Assembly: GCA_948739805.1 (NCBI GenBank)
Contig: CAPYID010000053.1
Location: 1 to 10,003, forward strand
DNA: 10,003 nucleotides
Source: an uncultured Clostridia bacterium
GTDB taxonomy: Bacteria; Bacillota; Clostridia; TANB77; CAG-508
Direction: 5' to 3'
This document shows positions 5,599 to 10,003 of this stretch, piece by piece (the stretch's first letter is position 1; every line of letters starts with the position of its first letter). The notes under the pieces are model-generated. The model was not told the DNA's origin. It made no database searches and saw nothing but the letters and a program-made list of their open reading frames with translations. The translations under genes and the position numbers were made by a program.

Positions 5599-5769
5599 CT
5601 AAAACTTTCTTTTTCTTGCTGCTTCTGATTTTTTCTTTCTTTTAACGCTAGGTTTTTCATAATGTTCTCTTTTTCTGACTTCTTGCAATACGCCATTTCT
5701 TGCACATTGTCTTTTAAATCTTTTTAATGCATCTTCGATGTTTCCATTATTTACTTTTATCTCTGACAT
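5599..5769 (-). CDS. rpsU: 30S ribosomal protein S21
   Basis: A 56-residue basic protein of the bacterial S21 family, a late-assembling component of the small ribosomal subunit near the anti-Shine-Dalgarno region. The N-terminus (MSEIKVNNGNIEDALKRFKR) matches the family pattern V-x-x-x-E-x-x-ExALxRFKR, with Asn replacing the usual first Glu area. The middle (CARNGVLQEVRKREHYEKPSVKRK) is the characteristic S21 core and the C-terminus is Lys/Arg-rich. The length is normal for Firmicutes. A GGGGGGAG ribosome site lies 5-6 bases before the ATG. Its own strong promoter is at 5811-5840, just behind the prs stop codon. The last 42 bases of the region (5600-5641) are repeated exactly at 5490-5531, so the 3' end has been duplicated while the gene stayed intact. 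Confidence 0.95.
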   Translation of the reverse strand: MSEIKVNNGNIEDALKRFKRQCARNGVLQEVRKREHYEKPSVKRKKKSEAARKRKF

Positions 5770-5810
5770 TATTACTCCCCCCTCTCTAGCATTATTAAAT
5801 TTGCTTGTTT

Positions 5811-5840
5811 ATTATACTATATCTGTGTTCCGTTTGTCAA
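5811..5840 (-). promoter_or_regulatory. Sigma-A promoter of rpsU
   Basis: On the minus strand a perfect -35 TTGACA (5840-5835) and a perfect -10 TATAAT (5816-5811) are 18 bases apart. Transcription would start near 5804, about 35 bases before the rpsU ATG. It lies directly after the prs stop codon, with no terminator between, so read-through from prs is also possible. Confidence 0.88.
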
Positions 5841-5850
5841 GGTGTACTTT

Positions 5851-6807
5851 CTAATTTTCAAAGTTTTCAAATAAGTCTCCCATTGCTTTGCTTTCATTTA
5901 ACCTTTTTATTGCTTCTGCAAATAGTGGAGCTATTGATAGTACTTTTATTTGTGGTATTTGCTTTTCTTTTGGTAATGGTATTGTGTTTGTTATTACTAA
6001 TTCTTTTAATGCTGAGTTTTGTATTCTTTCTATTGCTGGTCCTGATAATACTCCATGTGTACATCCTGCATATATTTCTTTTGCTCCAAATCTTTCTAGT
6101 ATTCCTACTGTTTCCATCATTGATCCTGCTGTGTCTATTTCATCATCAAATATTACTGCTGTTTTTCCTTTTACTTCTCCTATTACTGTTGTTGCTATGG
6201 CTTTGTCGTCATTTCCGTCTCTCCTTTTGTCTATTAATGCTATTGGACAGTTGAAGTATTTTGAATATTTATATGCCTTTTTTGAACTTCCTGCATCTGT
6301 TGCTACTATTACCATGTCCTCAAGGTTCTTTGTTTTAAAGTATTCTTGTAATAAGATTTGAGCAGATAACCTATCACAGTTTATTCCATTAAAATATGCT
6401 TGTATTGCTGAATTGTGTAGATCACAACTCATTACTCTGTCTGCTCCTGCAACTTCTATTAATTGTGCCATTAATTTTGCTGTTATTGGTATTCTTGGTT
6501 GATCTTTTTTGTCTGATCTTGAATATAAGTAATATGGTAATACTACTGTTATTCTTTTTGCTGATGCACGTTTTGCTGCATCTACAGATATTAACATTTC
6601 CATAACTCTTTCATTTACTGGTGGTGTTGTTGTTTGAACTAGATAAACGTCCTGATCTCTGACTGTTTCCCCTAGTTGCACAAATGTGTTGTCATTTTTA
6701 AATTTCATTGTCTCAATTTTTCCAAGTGGCAGGTTTAAGCTATCACAAATCTCATTTGTAAATCCTTCTGCTTCTTTACTACAAGCAAAAATTTTGATAT
6801 TTTCCAT
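5851..6807 (-). CDS. prs: Ribose-phosphate pyrophosphokinase (PRPP synthetase), divergent form
   Basis: A 318-residue cytoplasmic enzyme of normal length that converts ribose 5-phosphate and ATP to PRPP and AMP for purine, pyrimidine, His, Trp and NAD synthesis. Seen in order: the ATP-binding stretch PYYLYSRSDKKDQPR (91-105), the metal-binding DLH (129-131), the catalytic flexible loop DKRRDGN (193-199, Lys194 and Arg196), and the PRPP-binding loop DDEIDTAGS (221-229). Two sites differ from the standard class I enzyme. The usual YARQDRK is YSRSDKK, and the ribose-5-phosphate-side region usually like SPDxGGxxRA is ATDAGSSKKA (169-178). The catalytic residues are kept, so it is probably active, perhaps with altered allosteric control. 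The ATG at 6807 has a GGGGG ribosome site at a rather long 10-base spacing. A strong promoter lies at 6888-6916. Confidence 0.93.
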   Translation of the reverse strand: MENIKIFACSKEAEGFTNEICDSLNLPLGKIETMKFKNDNTFVQLGETVRDQDVYLVQTTTPPVNERVMEMLISVDAAKRASAKRITVVLPYYLYSRSDKKDQPRIPITAKLMAQLIEVAGADRVMSCDLHNSAIQAYFNGINCDRLSAQILLQEYFKTKNLEDMVIVATDAGSSKKAYKYSKYFNCPIALIDKRRDGNDDKAIATTVIGEVKGKTAVIFDDEIDTAGSMMETVGILERFGAKEIYAGCTHGVLSGPAIERIQNSALKELVITNTIPLPKEKQIPQIKVLSIAPLFAEAIKRLNESKAMGDLFENFEN

Positions 6808-6826
6808 ATCTATAAAACCCCCTGTT

Positions 6827-6849
6827 AATTTTAAGTTTTCCTTAAAATT
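6827..6849 (-). other. Hairpin in the prs leader
   Basis: AATTTTAAG and CTTAAAATT form a perfect 9-bp stem around a five-base loop in the untranslated leader of prs, between the transcription start (near 6881) and the GGGGG ribosome site at 6822-6818. No known riboswitch is recognised. It could stabilise the mRNA. Confidence 0.45.
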
Positions 6850-6887
6850 TTTTATTTATATTTTTGTCGATTTATCTGTACTTCATT

Positions 6888-6916
6888 ATTTTAGAATATT
6901 TTTTCTAATATGTCAA
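6888..6916 (-). promoter_or_regulatory. Sigma-A promoter of prs
   Basis: On the minus strand TTGACA (6916-6911) and TAAAAT (6893-6888) are 17 bases apart. The leader to the ATG at 6807 is about 75 bases. Confidence 0.82.
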
Positions 6917-6952
6917 TCTTTTATCTAATATTAATCATTTTGTATGATTTTA

Positions 6953-6981
6953 CCCCCCAATACAAATCTCTCATTGGGGGG
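6953..6981. terminator. Terminator-like hairpin after the surface-protein gene
   Basis: CCCCCCAAT (6953-6961) and ATTGGGGGG (6973-6981) pair perfectly over 9 bp around an 11-base loop. It begins 6 bases after the surface-protein stop codon on the minus strand. The T-tract is poor on that strand (TAAAATC follows) and better on the plus strand (CTTTATTTATTTTTTT), so it may work as an RNA-end stabiliser or a partly efficient terminator. Confidence 0.65.
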
Positions 6982-6987
6982 CTTTAT

Positions 6988-9900
6988 TTATTTTTTTAAA
7001 AATTTTATGTCTTTTATACCTGGATTCTTCTTTCTTATTATTATTATTGCTACATATCCACATATTCCTAATGATACTAGTATCATCATTATTATGAATA
7101 TACTTACTACTTCTCCTGTTTTTATACCTAATACTATTGTTGCACTAGATGTATCATCTTTTTCATTTGTGTCTTTGAAGTTTGCTGGATTTTTTGTCTC
7201 TTCTATTTTTACTGTATTTGTTTTTGCTCCTAGGTTGTTTTCTTCATTCTTCCATTTTAAGAATATACTTAATATTTTGCTTTCCCCTGCTTCTAATTCT
7301 ATATTAGCTTCTGGATTTCCATCTTTATTAACTTTCCATTCTTTTGGTAAGTTAACTGTTTCATATCCTTGTGGAATTAATTCAAGTATTTTACATGTGC
7401 CTCCTAGTTCACCATTGTTTTTTACTTTTATACTGTATTTTACTATTAATTCTGTTTTCTTTATGTCTTCTTTTTTTAATTCTAGTTTTGCTAGTTTATT
7501 GTCTGATACTTTTATATTTTCACCATTAAGTTTAATTTCTTCTATTGTTTTATTTACTTCCACATTATAATCTTTTTTTCTATAGCTATAAATTACTGTA
7601 TCTTCTTTTTCCGTAAGCTTTCCTTTGGTATTCTCTGTGCTTTCTACTAGTACATAGTATGGTAAATCTTTTTCTTCTGCTTCATATTCATCTCCTACAT
7701 TTCCTGTAATTTCATATGAATATGTTTTTTCTTCTTCGCCTTCTTTGTATTTAATATCTTCCTGTGTATCTATATCTATGTATCTTACATTTAGTTTTCC
7801 AATTAAGATTTTTTCGTACACATAAATTACTGTCTCATTTTGTGTTATCGTTCCTTCGGGATTTCCTTTTGTTTCAACATATTTATAGTTTTCTATTTCT
7901 TTTTGTTCTGTTCTATATGTTTCTCCTATATTTCCCTCTATTAACACATCTTCTAGTAATTTGTTTCCGTCTTTATCTTGATATTTTACTGTTACTTTAC
8001 TTTTTGCTATTTCATAATAGTAGATTACTTCTTGGTCTTCTTCTTTTATCTTTCCAGCTTCATTATTTGTTGATTCTATGTATTTATATCCATTTATCTC
8101 TTTCTTTTCTGAGGTATATTCTTTTCCTATTTTATCTACTATTTCTGCTTTTTCTGCTATTTCTTCTCCACTTGTTTTGTCTACATATTTTACTATAACT
8201 CTTCCTGGTACATTTATATTTGTACTGAATTTTTGTACTTTTTCTTCTATTTCTTCTGTTTCAAATAGCTCTATTTTTGCTTTTACCTCTGTTTCCATTT
8301 TTTCCTGTTCTAAGTCTATATCTATGTATGCTAACTTTATTTGCTTAGTTATATCAATTATATATTTTCCTTCTTCATTATATTGTCCTTCTATGGTTTG
8401 TGGAGCTATCCTTTCTCTAAAATTAATATTTGATATATCAAATTCCCAGATTATCATTTTTTTCTCTTTATTATAATATCCGTCTCCAATATCAGATTTT
8501 TCTAAGTCTATTTCATATGGTAGTCTTTTCTCTATTGTTACTTTTCCTCCACCTATATAATCTTCAATTTCTGATTTTATATTTATCGTATATTCTATTT
8601 CTTCTTCTGTTTGTATTTCATCTTTTCCTTGTATTGTTATCTCTGTATTCAAATCTGCATTTGCTTTTTTGTATGTGTTTGTTATTGTTGTTGTATAGTT
8701 TGTAGCATTTTCATCTTGTGTTTCTATTTGTTCTATATCAGCTTCTTCGTAGTTTACTAAATCGCCCTCGTTTGTTTCTCTTTCTGTTATTTGATATGTT
8801 ATTTTTTCTCCTTCATCATTGTATTTTATTAGTCCTCTTTCTTCATATGTCCAGCCATTTTCTTCATTTAATTCTTTTGTAAGTATTTTATCATTTGGCA
8901 TTATTCTTATATCTACCGTTACACTTTCTGGTCTTTTATTTTTTTCATTTTGATTATCATCCCAAATCTTCATTAATTTAAAATTAGTTTTATATTCTTG
9001 TTTTATTTGGTTGTTCTGACTTGCACTATTTTCTAAAATTACTTCTTCACCTTTATTTAAATGTGCTTCTGGATAATATGTTTTTGTATTTCCTACTACT
9101 GTATTTACTAAATCTTGTGTTACATCTTGTCCTTTATATACAATTGTAATTTGTTTGGTTATTTCTTTAGTTTTATTCCCATTTACAAATGTATTTATAT
9201 CATTAATTTGCTCTGTCCATGTTATTGTGTGTTTTTGCTCATCATAATAACCATCTGCTAGTTCTGATTTTTCTACATCTATATTAGCTGGTAATGTATC
9301 TACTATATCTATTGTTGCATTTCCTATATAATTTTTTATTGTACTATTATATCTAATATTGTAAGTTATAGCACTATCTTCTTTAGTCAATATTAGTTCT
9401 GAATTTGGCTCATTTTGTGATATATTTGCATTTACTTCTATATTATTTTCTATTGTTGGCGTTGTTAGGCTATAATAATAACATACTTCTATTTGTCCAT
9501 TTGTCATTATTCCTGTATGACCATCTGGTTCTTCATTTATACAAGTATAATTCAAAGGTATCTTATTTGATTTATTTGTTGAGTATTCTTGCCCTTCTTT
9601 ACCTGTTTTTATTTCATCTTCTACTAATTTTTGTGTTGTATATTTGTTTTGCTCTGTATCTGCTTGTTGATTATAAATATAATGATGTACTACTACATAG
9701 CTCGAATCTGTTATTCTTTCCCAGTTTGCTGTATATGTTAAGTTTTCTGTTACTGTTGCTGGGTCTATTGTTACTTCTATTTCTGGTGTTTCTCCATTTG
9801 CTCCTGTCCAGCCTATAAATGTATATCCTTCTTTTGTTGGGGCTATTAATGTTACTGCTTCACTATCTTCTCTTATTTCTGTTGGGTTTTCTGCTCCTGT

Positions 9901-10003
9901 TCCTCCATCTAATTCATATGTTATTGTATATTTTCTTATTATTCTTTCCCAGTTTGCTGTATATGTTAAATCTTCTGTTACTGTTGCAGGATCTATTGTT
10001 ACT
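6988..10003 (-). CDS. Giant modular surface protein (B-repeat, MucBP, Cna-B), C-terminal 1,004 residues, 5' end outside window
   Basis: The frame stays open to the right edge, so the start is not in the window. Residues are counted from that edge. The tail of one Listeria-Bacteroides (Flg_new/InlB B-type) repeat is at 1-20 and a full one at about 24-95 (YELDGGTG...GYTFIGW...YTANWER). A MucBP-like unit is at 101-180, DUF11-like domains at 189-329 and 447-598, and a Cna-B domain at 336-446 (KIWDD...ITNTY). Three MucBP repeats follow at 599-666, 667-731 and 734-810, then another DUF11-like domain at 811-950. A membrane span lies at about 964-989, followed by a basic tail. In the Cna-B domain Lys345, Glu407 and Asn442 are placed to form an internal isopeptide bond (inferred). 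No LPxTG motif is seen; GIKTGE precedes the membrane span. Likely role: cell-surface adhesin or mucus-binding protein. Confidence 0.88.
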   Translation of the reverse strand, partial: VTIDPATVTEDLTYTANWERIIRKYTITYELDGGTGAENPTEIREDSEAVTLIAPTKEGYTFIGWTGANGETPEIEVTIDPATVTENLTYTANWERITDSSYVVVHHYIYNQQADTEQNKYTTQKLVEDEIKTGKEGQEYSTNKSNKIPLNYTCINEEPDGHTGIMTNGQIEVCYYYSLTTPTIENNIEVNANISQNEPNSELILTKEDSAITYNIRYNSTIKNYIGNATIDIVDTLPANIDVEKSELADGYYDEQKHTITWTEQINDINTFVNGNKTKEITKQITIVYKGQDVTQDLVNTVVGNTKTYYPEAHLNKGEEVILENSASQNNQIKQEYKTNFKLMKIWDDNQNEKNKRPESVTVDIRIMPNDKILTKELNEENGWTYEERGLIKYNDEGEKITYQITERETNEGDLVNYEEADIEQIETQDENATNYTTTITNTYKKANADLNTEITIQGKDEIQTEEEIEYTINIKSEIEDYIGGGKVTIEKRLPYEIDLEKSDIGDGYYNKEKKMIIWEFDISNINFRERIAPQTIEGQYNEEGKYIIDITKQIKLAYIDIDLEQEKMETEVKAKIELFETEEIEEKVQKFSTNINVPGRVIVKYVDKTSGEEIAEKAEIVDKIGKEYTSEKKEINGYKYIESTNNEAGKIKEEDQEVIYYYEIAKSKVTVKYQDKDGNKLLEDVLIEGNIGETYRTEQKEIENYKYVETKGNPEGTITQNETVIYVYEKILIGKLNVRYIDIDTQEDIKYKEGEEEKTYSYEITGNVGDEYEAEEKDLPYYVLVESTENTKGKLTEKEDTVIYSYRKKDYNVEVNKTIEEIKLNGENIKVSDNKLAKLELKKEDIKKTELIVKYSIKVKNNGELGGTCKILELIPQGYETVNLPKEWKVNKDGNPEANIELEAGESKILSIFLKWKNEENNLGAKTNTVKIEETKNPANFKDTNEKDDTSSATIVLGIKTGEVVSIFIIMMILVSLGICGYVAIIIIRKKNPGIKDIKFLKK
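7573..8208 (-). repeat. Three MucBP-type repeats within the surface protein
   Basis: Three successive units, at about 8208-8005, 8004-7810 and 7803-7573, each begin with a V-x-V-x-Y-x-D pattern (VIVKYVDK, VTVKYQDK, LNVRYIDI), contain an IG/VG-x-x-Y turn and end in VIYYYE, VIYVYE or VIYSYR. They have the MucBP layout known from mucus-binding proteins. They are diverged at the protein level, so they are old repeats. Confidence 0.85.
9711..10003 (-). repeat. Tandem B-type repeat with 228-bp period
   Basis: The 65 bases at 9711-9775 recur at 9939-10003 with four differences. The offset of 228 bases is 76 codons, one repeat unit. The near-identity at DNA level shows recent duplication or gene conversion, and the array continues beyond the window edge, so its copy number is not visible here. 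Confidence 0.9.

Noticed and set aside
5805..6605. Several plus-strand open frames across prs
   Set aside because: These are low-complexity Leu/Phe-rich frames opposite a well-conserved enzyme gene, without ribosome sites.
9553..9555. TTG as the start of the large surface-protein gene
   Set aside because: The frame is open for a further 149 codons to the right edge and encodes clear repeat domains (YTANWER, GYTFIGW). No ribosome site precedes the TTG, so it is an internal Leu codon.
6944..9818. Plus-strand open frames opposite the surface-protein gene
   Set aside because: Hydrophobic low-complexity translations mirror the Lys/Glu/Thr-rich codons of the minus-strand gene.

Overview
The window looks like the chromosome of a low-G+C, spore-forming, Clostridia-type Firmicute, probably an uncultivated gut-type lineage. 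The lineage call is inference. What supports it directly is the strongly A+T-rich sequence, strong AGGAGG-type ribosome binding sites, near-consensus sigma-A promoters, a Spo0E-like sporulation phosphatase, a YmfF/YmfH-like M16 peptidase pair, and a Gram-positive surface protein built from B-repeat, MucBP and Cna-B modules. Nearly all genes lie on the minus strand. The exception is one better-G+C membrane-protein gene at 2048-2485.

Layout from left to right. At 1-83 there are two hairpins, one of which (49-83) is the terminator of the first operon. At 96-1378 three short, signal-peptide-bearing, two-TM proteins resembling type IV secretion pilins (TrbC/VirB2-like) form a minus-strand operon with its own promoter at 1459-1487. 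At 1495-1668 is a 57-codon Spo0E-like gene. At 1932-2547 is a self-contained plus-strand cassette: tandem 12-bp repeats, a near-perfect promoter, one orphan membrane protein and a long bidirectional terminator. At 2555-5209 are two M16-family proteins, transcribed in the order YmfF-like (catalytic motif missing) then YmfH-like (HxxEH present). The gap between them holds two small palindromic repeats, and a third copy lies at 5453-5480. At 5402-5641 are a terminator, a hairpin element and a duplicated 42-bp piece of the rpsU 3' end. At 5599-5769 is rpsU (ribosomal protein S21) and at 5851-6807 is prs (PRPP synthetase), each with its own promoter. From 6988 to the right edge runs the C-terminal part (1,004 residues visible) of a very large, modular, membrane-anchored surface protein whose start lies outside the window.

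Functionally this is a mix of housekeeping genes (prs, rpsU, the M16 pair) and surface or accessory genes (pilin-like trio, surface adhesin, orphan membrane protein). I did not see a complete new defence or mobile system. The most interesting items are the rpsU 3'-end duplication around a hairpin element, the isolated three-pilin operon, the promoter-to-terminator membrane-protein cassette, and two families of small palindromic repeats.
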